Assembly (NCBI GenBank): GCA_018257865.1
Contig: JAEUBA010000073.1
Coordinates: forward strand, 1 to 64,000
Reading direction: 5' to 3'
From: Stereocaulon alpinum
Lineage: Eukaryota; Ascomycota; Lecanoromycetes; Lecanorales; Stereocaulaceae
DNA: 64,000 nucleotides
Shown: positions 11,801 through 22,602 of the stretch, in pieces
How the letters are laid out: every line of letters starts with the position of its first letter
How positions within the stretch are numbered: the stretch's first letter is position 1
Notes under the pieces: generated by a model
The model's database searches: none
What the model was told of the DNA's origin: nothing
Seen by the model: the letters and a program-made list of their open reading frames with translations, nothing else
Program-made: the position numbers and the translations under genes

Positions 11801-14800
11801 TACGGAAAATATAATATATACTCTCTAGTAGTTAATTATTTTAGTACTATTTTAAGTAATATATTAATAGTTCTATAAAAATTATATTTAGAACGAAATT
11901 CTTCTCTATATCTAGCTTACTTATACTAGCTAATAGATATCTTCTATAATTATCGACGGCGATATCTATAGCTACTATAATAAAGCGCTATATATCTAGT
12001 ACTTATAGGGGTATTACTAAGATAGTATAGAAGGGGGGCGGCGCTTCTTAAAAGAAAAATAATAGAAGATCGTAATATCCTATATAAAGATATAAAGTAC
12101 TAGAAAAGATAATCTTACTAATATAAGGGTAGACGTTTAAAAGATATAAATTAGGCTTACCTATAGCTAATAGCGATAGATCTAACTCCTAATAACCTAT
12201 ATAAACCCTCTATAACCTTTTAGTATAGCTCTATCTCTTTTAGGCTCTTCCTCCTTATCGCTATACTTAGGCCGGTCGGGGTCCTAATATATACTATAGT
12301 ACTAAGTAGTTCCCTACCTTATATTTAACCTATAAGTAGCGAGGAGATATCCTTCTAGGAGCCTATTATATCCCTGTAGTAGTAGACTATCGTACTAGCT
12401 CTATTCCCTATAAGGGAAAGGTAGGATATACCGTAGGGGTATATAGGATAAGTACTATTTAGGGACCCTTATAAGGCCCCTACCCTTAACTTTAATACGA
12501 ATATCTTATACGATACGTCCCTTCGCGCCGTCGGGAGGAGTAATTATAATATAAGCTACCTTACTAAATATAGGGCGATTATATATACCGCGATTAGCAC
12601 GCCTATAGTCGTATTATATAATACGGACGTTTATAGTCTATAGAGGGTATTTTATCTTATTATCTAATAAGCGTTCCCAGCAAGTCTTAAAGCTTTATAT
12701 ATAGAGGTTAATATCTTAAAGGAGTCGCTAAAGAAGAAGTACTATATCTATATTAATAGATCTTTTAACCTACTTAGTATATATTATACGGGTGTCTACT
12801 TAATCCTAGCTATTATTAATAAAGTAGTACTAAGTATATCTCTTAGTAATACCTTCTTTAGGTAAAAGTAGACTAATAGCGTAATATATCCCTCCTTAGA
12901 TCTTATATATAGTCTACCTAACCTAATAATCTATCTTATCTACGCCCTTACTAGTAAAAGAAAGTAGGTTATTATAGTTTAAGGCTCTCTTAATAAATAT
13001 AGTACTACGGGTAGTCTATTTTATCTTATACTACCTTAGCTAATAAGGGTCTAGGATATAGTCCTAACTATCTAATATATATTCTACCTTATAAAACAGC
13101 TTATTTAATACGAGAACTCGATACTTAGGGTTACCTTCAGGTAGTTATTTAAGGAATTCGAAGTTAGAGGAGTTAGGTACCTAGATATTAATTATACTAT
13201 TCTAATAATACTACTACTATTTAGTAGAAAGACGCTTACCCTTAAAAGAGAAGGCGTAGTAATAAGGATATTTATTAGTTAGATTAAAGAACTACGGTAA
13301 TATAACGTGCTTTAGAAGATTAATATATACTTATGGTAGCTAAGTATATAGATATATACTAGGTAAGGTTCTACTACCCTTATCTATAGTATTACGGCGC
13401 TAATATAGTTGACGGCGACGCTACTAATATAATATATATTCCTCGCTATTCTTCTATACCTATAGGGCGTATCTCTGTTACTAGCGGAGGTTATATTACG
13501 GTTTTAGTAGGGGTACTTCCTCTTTAGAAGAAGAATCTTAGTACTTAGGTAGACTTAAATCCTCTAGATTATAGGGCGGTATAACTACTTAGATAACTAG
13601 TTAGATATCTAATTAAGTAGGGCGAGGCCGTTAATAGGCGATATCTAATTAGGTAGGGTAAGGCTATAGATAGGCGTTCTATTACTACGGTTAAATAATT
13701 AGCCTTCTCTACATATTATAAATTTATACCTACTAACTTATAGTAGTAATATTAAGGTTCCTAGCGCTCTAAGCGGTCCTAGCGCGTTTCCTCCTACCTT
13801 AACCTTATATTCTGCGGTTAATAGTATTATTTAGGAGGTCTCTAAGTAGTATAGACGAATTCTGCCGCTTTTAATTAACTAGACGCGTAGATTACTTAGT
13901 AGATATAGAATTAATATATATATATATCTAAGGCTTCGGAGCTTAATTGCTTATAATATATACCTTATTATATATACTATTAGTACTAGTAAAGACGTTT
14001 TGAGGTCGTAGGGCTATACTATAGTAAGATAGTAGAGTAGTAGTAAATATAGGAGTTACCTAAGTTTTTTTAAGAAGGGGTGTTAAGTATTAAGCTTAGT
14101 AATTACTAGCGAGCGGTACCTATAAAATATAGTAATAACGCTTCTTTTACTTATAACTATTACGTAAATAGGCTGATTCTAATAATTCTTAATACGTAAG
14201 TAATCTAATAGCTAACTTTAAAACTTATAAAGTTATCTTAATACTATATAACGTATATAGCGCGAGGTATTACTGCGAAGAAGTTACGAAGTAGATTTAA
14301 CTTTTAGTAGTTAAAGGCGCTAGGCCGAAAAGCGTACTGTTAGGGGGGGAGAAGTATAGGGGTAATCTAATTAGCTGTAAAGGCGGAATTACTCCGAAAG
14401 TCGCGATATTCTGTTATTATAAGAAAGATATACTTACTATAGTAGTATACTCTATTCGTAGGGTTCTAAGCGCCTTATACCTATATATTATTAAAGTTAA
14501 TTCGAGATATTTATATATATATAGATAAGTCTAGCTTATATATATAATATATTTATAATAGTAGCGAACTTAAGAAAAGAGTTATATTAATAATAATTAA
14601 GTTTAGGTATATATTAGGAGTAGGTATAGCTTATATTATAATAGAAGAGGATATAAAGGTATATATATTATAAATAAAATACGCTAGGTATACGTAAAGT
14701 ATATATATAGTAACCTATATTTATAAATATTTAGCGTACGCGAAGTATATACTAAGCTAAAGTTCTTAGCTAAGTATAACTATAACTGATACTTAGTATA

Positions 14801-14805
14801 TACAA
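11800..14805. other. Unassigned RIP-mutated DNA right of the Helitron
   Basis: This 3-kb stretch is AT-rich and stop-filled on both strands. In the Helitron orientation it would contain the N-terminal extension and 5' end of the element, and part of it probably does. Hydrophobic and basic runs can be read on the minus strand at about 12,400-13,450, but I recognise no family. A second degraded element is possible. Confidence 0.4.
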
Positions 14806-14931
14806 AAAGCTTATCTAGGGTAGAAAAAAAAAAGTTCTACCCCGGATAAACTTTCTACCCCAGCGGAACTTTTTTCTACCCCTGCTGAGCTAGGAGCCCC
14901 GCTGAAGCTCGGCTGCTCAGCATGCCTCTAG
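14806..14931. repeat. TTCTACCCC repeat cluster and hairpin at the RIP boundary
   Basis: Exactly where AT-rich DNA gives way to normal composition there are three direct copies of a TTCTACCCC core (about 14,835-14,890) and one inverted, partly mutated copy (TATCTAGGGTAGAA, about 14,806-14,824) separated by an A-run. Immediately after lies an 8-bp inverted repeat, TGCTGAGC (14,883-14,890) and GCTCAGCA (14,915-14,922), followed 5 nt later by CTAG (14,928-14,931) and a T. A hairpin just before CTRR-T resembles a Helitron 3' end, but the readable Helitron points the other way, so this would have to be another element or a structured 5' end. The repeats are seen; the transposon-end reading is inference. 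Confidence 0.5.
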
Positions 14932-15501
14932 TCATCCCAAGGATTAACCGCCGTGTGCCTTGTTTAGAGTAGACATTTCGAAACCTTGTGTCATACAACT
15001 AAGTTTAAAAGGGTCTTCTTGTTAGCATTAGTGATATTGCGCAAATGCAAGTGCCACTTAAAGGTCTCTCAGAGGCCTCATGATCATCGCGTGCACGAGC
15101 TGGGAGACCGGTTTTGGTCATTCTTCACTTGTGTATATAGCAACTTTGGAACGTATCACTATTCTCAAAGCTAAGACTCGTCCAATTCCATACCTTTTGA
15201 GCGCAAGGGGTGCTAGTATCACGTGTAGGTTCATTAGCACCGTTTTAGCGGCTCTCTCTCGAGAAGTAGAGCCACCACTAAGTTGTTTCTGGATAGCATT
15301 GCAAGCAGATTACTATATCTTATTTAGACGATGGCGCCTTAGGTGTAGAGATAGACCAAGAACACTTAATCTCACGTTTCCATTCATTCAGGTACAGACC
15401 CTGCAATTTCTATTCTCTACAAACAACTCTGTCGTGGTTCTACGCTTTCAAGATCATCATACCTCTAAAGCACTGTGACCGAATCAAAGTACCTGTTCAA
15501 T

Positions 15502-15720
15502 ATGCTTCGACCGACGAATGTGCTGGCTCTCATTCTTGTATTCGCTCTCTGCGCAACGTCTCAACCCGTCAACGAAGGTCCAGACGCAGCTTCGGAAGCA
15601 TACCACAAGTCATTGACTCTCAACAAGCAAGAGGATTCGACCACCAATCATATCCTACGCCATGCCTTGCATCATAAAGGCGTCTTCATCTCCTCAAGCT
15701 CACCTCGCCGCTCGGATTAA
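15502..15720 (+). CDS. Possible small secreted protein next to the transposon block
   Basis: This is a 72-codon frame beginning MLRPTNVLALILVFALCATSQPV, with a hydrophobic core and a small-residue cleavage region typical of a secretion signal. The upstream in-frame ATG at 15,475 would put polar residues in front, so 15,502 is preferred. The mature part is short, polar and rich in His and Ser, without cysteine, and matches no family I know. It ends with PRRSD at a TAA. A coding-like stretch in the same frame follows at 15,769-15,909 (SEAVALFTDYLAGRILQNSY), so the real gene could be spliced, but no consistent intron phase was found. It lies within 0.8 kb of the RIP block, a common setting for effector-like genes. 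It may also be non-coding. Confidence 0.35.
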   Translation: MLRPTNVLALILVFALCATSQPVNEGPDAASEAYHKSLTLNKQEDSTTNHILRHALHHKGVFISSSSPRRSD

Positions 15721-16449
15721 TATTGACACAGAGGCGTACTCAGTACCATCAAATCATAAACATCAATAATGTCGCACCACTCAGAAGCGGTGGCCCTTTT
15801 TACGGACTACCTCGCTGGAAGGATTCTTCAGAATTCTTACGCCCCAGCGCTTTCGGCCGGTTTGAACACGTCTTCCAAAGTTCTCAAAGCGAGTACTGGG
15901 ATTCAGGTTGGGTAGGGTCGAAGACCAAGCATTGACCGAAAAGTTGGTGAAAGCGTGAGGAAACGTGCAGGGCAGGTCGTTCACATTGAGAACATAGCCC
16001 AGGCCCATTGGTCCATGTGGACGGGATTGCATTGAGCAGGAAAGGGGTCGGGAATAGGAGTGTATTGACACAGATGATTGGTACCATGGCTGAGAGACTT
16101 AGCGCGAAACAGTTCATAGCATACGCAAATTAGCTTTTGCCAGAAGGTTTGATCGACACATTCAGGGTTCTATCGTAATGATTGTGAAGTATCTCGAAAC
16201 ACCGTACTCTCAGCAAGAGACTCCATATCTTCACAGTTATTGTTCATTCTTGCTAGTCACCTAAGATATGTCGCTCGAGGAAGACATATTGTAAGACAGA
16301 GCCGAGAACCTACCTCAACATCCAGCGATGCCAAGAATACGGAATGCGGAGAAACTATCATTCCGGCATTCCCCGCAAACTGCGCCATCCACCAGGCCAG
16401 CGACCTCACGTCAATATATCCTTATTGATGGCATCCTCTTCCGTCCACA
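15721..16449. other. Intergenic region with one coding-like remnant
   Basis: Between the putative secreted protein and HMG-CoA lyase, the plus strand at 15,769-15,909 reads MSHHSEAVALFTDYLAGRILQNSY... until a TAG, and a shifted frame continues as GRVEDQALTEKLVKA. This looks like decayed or spliced coding sequence of unknown family. Nothing else is recognisable; the right part should contain the lyase promoter. Confidence 0.3.
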
Positions 16450-17742
16450 ATGTCTTATAGCAGCTTCATCCTTAGAAATGGACAGAGATCCTTATGTCAA
16501 TGTAATCGCAGGTGGTTTGCTACCAGCTCGCGACGAGGGGCGGGGGATGTACGCATAGTGGAGGTTGGACCACGGGATGGCTTGCAAAATGAGAAGACGA
16601 GTATACCGCTGCCGGTAAAGCTAGAGCTTATTCGGCGGCTCTCGGGGACCGGTGTAAGGAACATCGAAGCTGGCTCCTTCGTTGCACCAAAATGGGTGCC
16701 GCAGGTATCCTATCATCGTGCCCATCGCAATATTTTATCAGCTACTAATGACGCATTGTGGCCTCCATAGATGGCTAACTCGGCAGAGGTACTGAACGAT
16801 CTCCTCGGGTACCCACCTCTCGCTCCGGTCCCAATAGCGTACAACTTCCTCGTCCCCAACCTCATAGGAATGCAGAACTTTCTGAAGGCCGTCGAATCCG
16901 GTAGCTCAGAAGGCGGTTCCGCTCCAATTACTTCACCCGAGAACCCCAATGCTCCGCCCACACCGCCTCCGTCACCACCGCCCGAGAAAGGAGAGACAGG
17001 GGAACAAGCGCCTATAACCTCCACGGAAGATCCAAACGAGATGCCATCGAGCACTTCAGGTGTCAATAATCCAGTGCAACCAATGCAGTCCTCAGCAGGA
17101 TCAAATAACATGGAAGTCTCTCTGTTCACAGCAGCGACGGAGGCATTCTCGAAAACAAACACTAATTGCTCAATTGCTGAATCTCTCGAGCGCTGTAGGC
17201 CAATCGTGTCCTTGGCCAAGTCGCGCGATATAAGAGTCCGTGGGTACGTATCAGTGGCACTCGGGTGTCCGTACGAAGGTCCCGACGTCGATCCTCACAA
17301 GGTAGCGGAAATAACAGCAACGTTGCTAGAGATGGGCGCAGACGAAGTTTCTGTAGCCGATACGACGGGCATGGGAACAGCACCAAAGACCCAAGAGCTT
17401 TTGAAAGCTTTATTCGCAGCTGGCATAGCACCTAAGGATCTTGCATTGCATTTCCATGACACGTACGGACAGGCCCTGGTCAATGCTGTAGTTGGTCTAG
17501 AAAACGGCATCAGAACCTTTGATAGCAGCGTTGGCGGTCTTGGTGGCTGTCCTTATTCGAAAGGCGCTACAGGTAATGTTGCAACGGAGGACCTAGTCCA
17601 TTGCCTGCACAGCCTAGGCGGACATACCGGAATAGACGTGGAGAAAATGGCAGAGATCGGGGCATGGATATCGAAAGAGCTGGGAAGACCCAACGACAGT
17701 CGAGCTGGAAAAGCTATCTTGGCAAGACTCTCTTCAATATGA
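16450..17742 (+). CDS. Hydroxymethylglutaryl-CoA lyase, mitochondrial
   Basis: This enzyme cleaves HMG-CoA to acetoacetate and acetyl-CoA, the last step of leucine breakdown and a ketogenic step, in the mitochondrial matrix. Two exons, 16,450-16,704 and 16,771-17,742, are joined in phase 0 across a 66-nt intron (GTATCC...CATAG), giving 408 residues. The first 28 or so residues (RNGQRSLCQCNRRWFATSS) look like a mitochondrial presequence. The TIM-barrel motifs are intact: VEVGPRDGLQNEK with catalytic Asp43, RGYVSVALGCPYEG, LALHFHDTYG with metal-binding His312 and His314, and GLGGCPYSKGATGN with catalytic Cys345. Residues about 127-198 are a Pro/Ser/Glu-rich insertion with no counterpart in the human or bacterial enzymes as I recall them. 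The C-terminus (SSI) is not a peroxisomal signal. It is convergent with the GatC gene. Confidence 0.93.
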
Positions 17743-18085
17743 GAGGTTACATCCTCCCGGCGAACCAACTTGTTCGATTAGTACCGTACACGAGCCTAGC
17801 ACATGCCCGAGACTCTTTGTCCAGTGGAGTATGTTAGAGCTAAGAGCAGAGACCCGCCTTCGCCCTCTAGGTCATAACAGGCGAACATGGCGGTAAACAT
17901 GGAGACTGGGCCAAAGCAAGGTCGGCTTAAGCTCATGAAAGCCAGGGATTAAGTTTAGTCTGGTCGGAAGTAGAAGTGACTTGAGAATGGAGGCATCCGT
18001 GCGTTCTGTGTCCCATGTGGTCAACAGAACCATTGACATTCCAAGAAGTCTTCCGTAAGATCTGCAATGTTGCGACCAGTCATGC

Positions 18086-18664
18086 TCAGTCCTTCGCGAT
18101 GTCAACCACAAACAACCTTCCCAGCTTCTTTGGTGCCTGGGACAGTGGGTCCCAATCCTTCATTCTCTCGTCAGTGGCCGCAGCAGGCATATCAGTCCTC
18201 CTCCTTATGCGTCCTCTCCTCCCAACAACCTCCTCCTTGTCAAAAGCCTCCTGCAAAGTCTTCACTGTAATCTCATTCTCCATCTCGGCCTCCTTGGTCT
18301 CATCCCTTATACTCTGTAGTGGTTCTACACCTTCCGTATCAACCTGCTGTATAGCTTGCACGAACTTGAGTTGGGATTGTAAGTCCTTGATCATCTTTGC
18401 TTCTTGAGCTTCGGAGGTTGGTAGGGGAAGGGCTGAGAGGCGGAGGAGGTGATGTAGTTGCTTTTGCGTGATGGCTAGTGTAGAGGCGGAAGACTCGTCG
18501 GAGTTGAACAGTGACCTGACAGACCAAGAGGGCTTCGCAAACATCTTTTCGAGGGCATCTGAGCTTTTGACAGCTGACAATGATCGTACAATTGATCGTA
18601 CAGGAGGGTGAAGTACTAACGGTCGTCTTACCATGGCAGCACTTACCCAGCGCCTGCAAGCCAT
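18086..18664 (-). CDS. Mitochondrial Glu-tRNA(Gln) amidotransferase subunit C (Gta3/GatC-like)
   Basis: A 192-residue single-exon protein. The middle part reads QLHHLLRLSALPLPTSEAQ, then KFVQAIQQVDTEGVEPLQS and IRDET, the conserved core of GatC subunits and of the fungal Gta3 domain. GatC stabilises the GatA-GatB complex that converts Glu-tRNA(Gln) to Gln-tRNA(Gln), supplying glutaminyl-tRNA for mitochondrial translation. The N-terminal 45 residues are rich in Arg and Ser and lack acidic residues at first (MACRRWVSAAMVRRPL), consistent with mitochondrial import. The C-terminal WDPLSQAPKKLGRLFVVDIAKD continues beyond the bacterial GatC length. It shares a roughly 300-bp divergent promoter with SEC17 and converges on HMG-CoA lyase. 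Catalysis itself resides in other subunits not present here. Confidence 0.85.
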   Translation of the reverse strand: MACRRWVSAAMVRRPLVLHPPVRSIVRSLSAVKSSDALEKMFAKPSWSVRSLFNSDESSASTLAITQKQLHHLLRLSALPLPTSEAQEAKMIKDLQSQLKFVQAIQQVDTEGVEPLQSIRDETKEAEMENEITVKTLQEAFDKEEVVGRRGRIRRRTDMPAAATDERMKDWDPLSQAPKKLGRLFVVDIAKD

Positions 18665-18962
18665 TAAAGCAATGTGTGGTTTGCTAACAGACCGATTGCT
18701 TCGGATTGTCGAAAGAGTTTCGAAGCCGAGCCAGGCTTTGCCAAGGACGGCTGGGCGGGCTAAGGTACCTAGCGGCTAGCGTGGACCCTCAAAGGGTATG
18801 GTACGAGGGTACGTCAGATGCTTGCAACTGAGCAGTGAGCAGGCGACAAAACAGGTAGAGACAACGGATTACATTATACGGAACACGCTCCATTTCACGT
18901 CTTCGAAAGCTCTGCACCATTCTTCATTTTCCTTGGACTGCGCATGAGTACCACACCTCAAG

Positions 18963-20140
18963 ATGGCCCAAGATCCTCGCGCTCTCCTGCAGAAGGTCCG
19001 TTCTATCGACTACCTCTCTGCTTTGGGCGTGTAACTGACAGCCATCGCAGGCGGATAAAGCAGCACAGGGAGCCGGCGGAGGCTTTTCGTTGTTTGGGGG
19101 CAAGACGGAGAAGTATGAGAATGCAGCAGACCTTTACGTACACACAACTTCTACCTATCAATAGCTTAATCGTTGAAGCTTACCCATCATCCCAGAGCCA
19201 AGCAGCGAATGCATTCCGAATGCAAAAGCAAGGCATGCCTCCAAAACAACAGCTTCTGAGCGACACCAGTCTAACACTACCCAGGGAAAGAAGCTGGCTT
19301 AGCATTCGAGCGCGCAGCCTCCATTCAAACCAAGAACCTCAACGAACCCGACGATGCCGCGAACTCCCTCACAGAAGCCTACAAAGCGTACCGAAAATCA
19401 GACCCCGAAGATGCCGCCAGGGTACTGTCGCAAGCCATAAACCACTACACTAGCAAAGGGAACTTCAGACGAGCGGCGACGAATCAACAGAACCTAGCAG
19501 AGATATATGAGGTCGAGATTGGTGACCAGAAGAGAGCGTTGGAGGCGTACGATGTGGCGGCTGGATGGTTCGAGGCGGATCATGCTGAGGCGTGAGTAGA
19601 CCCCGCTTAGATGCATATGAAATAAGCGGAAGGAGAATTGACGAGTAGACGGTGACAGATTGTCGAATAAGCTATTCTTGAAAGTCGCGGACCTGGCTGC
19701 TACCGAAGGCGATTACTACAAGGCGATAGAGAACTACGAGAAAGTTGCCAAGTCATCCGTCAGCAATAACCTCATGAAATGGTCCGTCAAGGACTATTTC
19801 CTCAAAGCTGGAATTTGTCATTTAGCAACGACCGAGTAAGCCAAACCCCTCGGCTTTATCCCTCTTTCCTCAGCATACACTAACTGACATATCCACCTCC
19901 AGCATGGTAGCTATGTCCCGCGCCCTAGAATCCTACCGCGACCTCGACCCCACATTCGCATCAACACGAGAACACCAACTCCTCGTCGACCTCTCAGAAG
20001 CATGCGAGCAAGGCGATCAAGAAGTATTCGCCGACAAGCTGTTCCAATATGACCAGCTAAGCAAGTTGGACAAGTGGAAAACTACAATCTTACTACGGGT
20101 AAAGAACGGTATTGAAGAGAAAGGGGAGGACTTTTCGTGA
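18963..20140 (+). CDS. SEC17: Alpha-SNAP, vesicular fusion protein Sec17
   Basis: Sec17 binds SNARE complexes and recruits the NSF ATPase (Sec18) to take them apart after membrane fusion. Six exons were derived: 18,963-18,995, 19,051-19,137, 19,196-19,232, 19,285-19,591, 19,659-19,835 and 19,903-20,140, which together give 292 residues, the normal alpha-SNAP length. The product starts MAQDPRALLQKADKAAQGAG, followed by FSLFGGKTEKYENAADLY, and contains the TPR-like repeats (NFRRAATNQQNLAEIYE, YYKAIENYEKVAK). The C-terminus has DKWKTTILLRVKNGIEEKGEDFS, the region that stimulates NSF. The third intron (19,233-19,284) appears to use a GC-AG donor, since only this junction restores the conserved MQKQGKEAGLAFERAA sequence. 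The gene is convergent with the Met/His-rich secreted protein. Confidence 0.95.
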
Positions 20141-20405
20141 TAGGATCTGGAAGGGAAAAGAGATGTGTAGATTTAGTATGCATGTATGCGGTGTTCCAAT
20201 TTTGATGCCCCGGTTTGGCATAAGGTAACATAATAAGTCTGGTAGACTACGACACAATTCCGTACTCCATCAACCTGGTCTTCATGCCTTACATTCTCTC
20301 AAAATTCGTAAAGTCCATCATTAGCCAACCAACATAACACTTCCTCTCCAGACTCGACTATCCCACCCATCACCCCACCAATACTCTCCCCCCGCCCCCC
20401 ACCCC

Positions 20406-21455
20406 TTACCAAACCCCACTCAACCACCTCCTCCTCCTCCCCATCCCCATCCCCATCTCCTCCCCGTCCCTCCTCACTTTCGGCCCCGTAAACCCCGGCT
20501 TAAACCCCACCCCCACCCCACCCCCCACAGCCCCACCCAACCTCTCCGGCCCCCTCCCCGTCTGCCCCGGCAAAACCGCATAACCCGTCGGCGTCGGCCC
20601 CCCATAATCCTGAGTCCGATTCCCATGATGCTGATGATGATGATGATGATGATGATGGGTTCCATTTTCGTAAGGATAAGGCGAGTCAGTAGTATTTTGG
20701 GAGACGATGGCGATGGTTTCTGTGCCGTTGGGGTATACGGTGTCGATGTAGATGGCGTTGTCGGTCGTGTTGTAGTAGAGGGTTCCGTTCCAGGTGTGGG
20801 TGTGGTTGTGGTGGTGATGGCGGGAGGGGTAAGGGGGGTAGGCGGATGTGCTGTTGTCTATTCCGATGCCCGGGTCCATGGTTGAGGTTGTGGTTGTGCT
20901 GGTATCTATGTTTGGGTCTGTGGGATCGGGCATGTCGGGCATGGTGCTGTTGTCTATGTTTGGATCTGTGGAGTTCATCATCTCGTTCATGTTCATGTTC
21001 GTGTCTGGTGCTGTGCTGTTCATGTTCATGTTTGACATGTTGCTCATGTCAGATGTTGGAGACGATGCTGCTGCTGCGGAGACGGTGGAAGTGAGTACGG
21101 GCAGGGAGGCGGAGGCGTATTCGTAATTGGCTGCTGAGGGGCCAGATGCGGCATAAGTGGCTGATTGAAGGGGTGGGGGAGGGTGATTTCGTGGGTTCGC
21201 GCGGGATAGGCCGGGGTCGATGAATTCACCTGCTTTCATGTTAGGAAAATCTGCTCGGGATCCGCGGGCTAGGATGGGCTGACCTGGATTGGAAGGCGGG
21301 CCTTGAGGGGAGGGTGAGCGGGCGATGTGGGCTTTTTGAGTGGAGTGGCGGACTCGGGCAGGGAAGGAGGGGTCTTGAGGGATTGCGCGGTGGAGGAGGG
21401 CGGCGGATGCTGTGGTGGAGAGGAAGAGGAGGGGTGGGAGGGTTGTGAATTTCAT
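20406..21455 (-). CDS. Secreted Met/Asn- and His-rich protein of unknown function
   Basis: A 349-residue single exon. The ATG at 21,455 is chosen because it starts a clean signal peptide, MKFTTLPPLLFLSTTASAALLHR; an ATG 60 nt upstream would add another hydrophobic run. The mature protein is low-complexity: a Pro-rich segment; a Met/Asn block of the type MSNMSNMNMN and MNMNEMMN; repeats of DPNID-(N/T)ST; then two His clusters (RHHHHNHTHTWNG and an eight-His run followed by QHH) among many N-glycosylation sequons (NGT, NTT, NGTHH). Met-rich and His-rich segments are known copper-binding designs in Ctr-type transporters and other extracellular proteins, so metal binding is a reasonable guess but only that. 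The 3' end is Gly- and Arg-rich. No family is recognised. Confidence 0.7.
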   Translation of the reverse strand: MKFTTLPPLLFLSTTASAALLHRAIPQDPSFPARVRHSTQKAHIARSPSPQGPPSNPGQPILARGSRADFPNMKAGEFIDPGLSRANPRNHPPPPLQSATYAASGPSAANYEYASASLPVLTSTVSAAAASSPTSDMSNMSNMNMNSTAPDTNMNMNEMMNSTDPNIDNSTMPDMPDPTDPNIDTSTTTTSTMDPGIGIDNSTSAYPPYPSRHHHHNHTHTWNGTLYYNTTDNAIYIDTVYPNGTETIAIVSQNTTDSPYPYENGTHHHHHHHHQHHGNRTQDYGGPTPTGYAVLPGQTGRGPERLGGAVGGGVGVGFKPGFTGPKVRRDGEEMGMGMGRRRRWLSGVW

Positions 21456-22602
21456 GTTGGGGAATGTGGAGAATGCTGCTGAAAAGAAAAGAAGTAGAAC
21501 ATTAATGAGATGCAAGGAATTGAACCAACGCTGAATGATGTGTTACCAGGAATGAATGCTGTATGCAGGCTCGAAGATTCAGACATGGTGAGCTTATGTA
21601 TATTCCTTTGCACGGCCTATCGACCATCGCATCTTCGCCTATACTCATGTACAACGGAGGATGGCGTAAGCTCTCACCAAATCGTCAGACCAACGCCTTG
21701 CACAGAAAGCGGTTGATGCGGGTGGCGCAAGGCAACGGGTTGTTTCAGCGACGTTGCCATGCGCCAAAGAGACCCATGGGTGTAGGCACGGCCAAAAGCA
21801 GACTTGAGATTTTCGTTCTTCCCTAAATTGGATGGCACTATGAAAGAAACAGACATTGCCCAGATCACTGGGAGCCTAATCATTCTCGCTGTACAGGAAA
21901 CGGTATGCTGAAGATCGAAGAAATACAGCAAGTATTGTACGATTGAAGCAGGCGGATCAATAGCTTCGGGTATCTAGCATCCTATCAATGAGAAGCATGT
22001 AGAAATCTATTGTCCGAGATCCTCTTCCACGCAAGCTGCTCGGGGTCTCGGACGATTCCTAGACGCACTTCTTCGTCCGATAATAGACAGGAAAACGTCT
22101 GTCTTCGCGTTCACGAGGGCCTCTGACCGAACCATCGGCACATTCAAACCATGTGTTCGCCTAGTCTGAGACAGAACGAGACATAGTGGGCTATGGTGAA
22201 GACGTAAAGTGTTTCGAGAGAAGCGACACCAAATATAAGCCCGCCAAGAAAGATCTAAGCGGCGCGGGTCGGGCAGACTAACCCATTTGGAGTTATTGAT
22301 GATCTACGCGTTCAACATCGTGGACGGAGAAGGGCGTCGTATGAGATCCTTCCGTGACGAGATGGTGGCGCCACCAATGATGCTCAAGCTTCGATCTCGC
22401 TGCGGAGTCATCGCTAGTCCCCGAGGTAGGACCTCAATGCCTCGAACGCCCACAACATGACATCTCTACCTGTCCCTACTTAAAGTGTATCCTTGCCCTT
22501 CTCCGCACCCACGCCCCAGAGCCCACATTGACCAAATCACCAATGCGCACCTTCATTTCTTCCCACACCCACCGCAAACAACACCACCACCACTCCCCCA
22601 CC
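21456..22602. other. Divergent intergenic region
   Basis: About 1.15 kb between the Met/His-rich gene and the DUF2470 gene, transcribed away from each other. Composition is normal and only short shadow frames occur. It should hold both promoters; no specific site or RNA gene is recognised. Confidence 0.5.

Larger units (their letters stand above)
1..14820. repeat. AT-rich RIP-mutated transposon block
   Basis: The whole stretch is dominated by TA dinucleotides (tata, ctag, ttag) and has stop codons in all frames every few codons; the longest open frames are under about 80 codons. CpA and TpG are visibly depleted against TpA, the expected result of repeat-induced point mutation in ascomycetes. 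Composition changes abruptly between about 14,800 and 14,930. Two mobile elements are readable inside it and described separately. Seen: composition and stops. Known: RIP acts on duplicated DNA in Pezizomycotina. Inferred: this is a typical AT-rich isochore of a two-compartment genome. No functional host gene is supported here. Confidence 0.9.

Noticed and set aside
14986..15478. Overlapping frames of 62 and 132 codons
   Set aside because: Overlap in different frames, no domain or signal peptide; more likely leader or promoter of the next gene.
20846..21126. Cys-, Met- and Val-rich frames opposite the secreted Met/His gene
   Set aside because: Mirror images of the low-complexity repeat on the coding strand.
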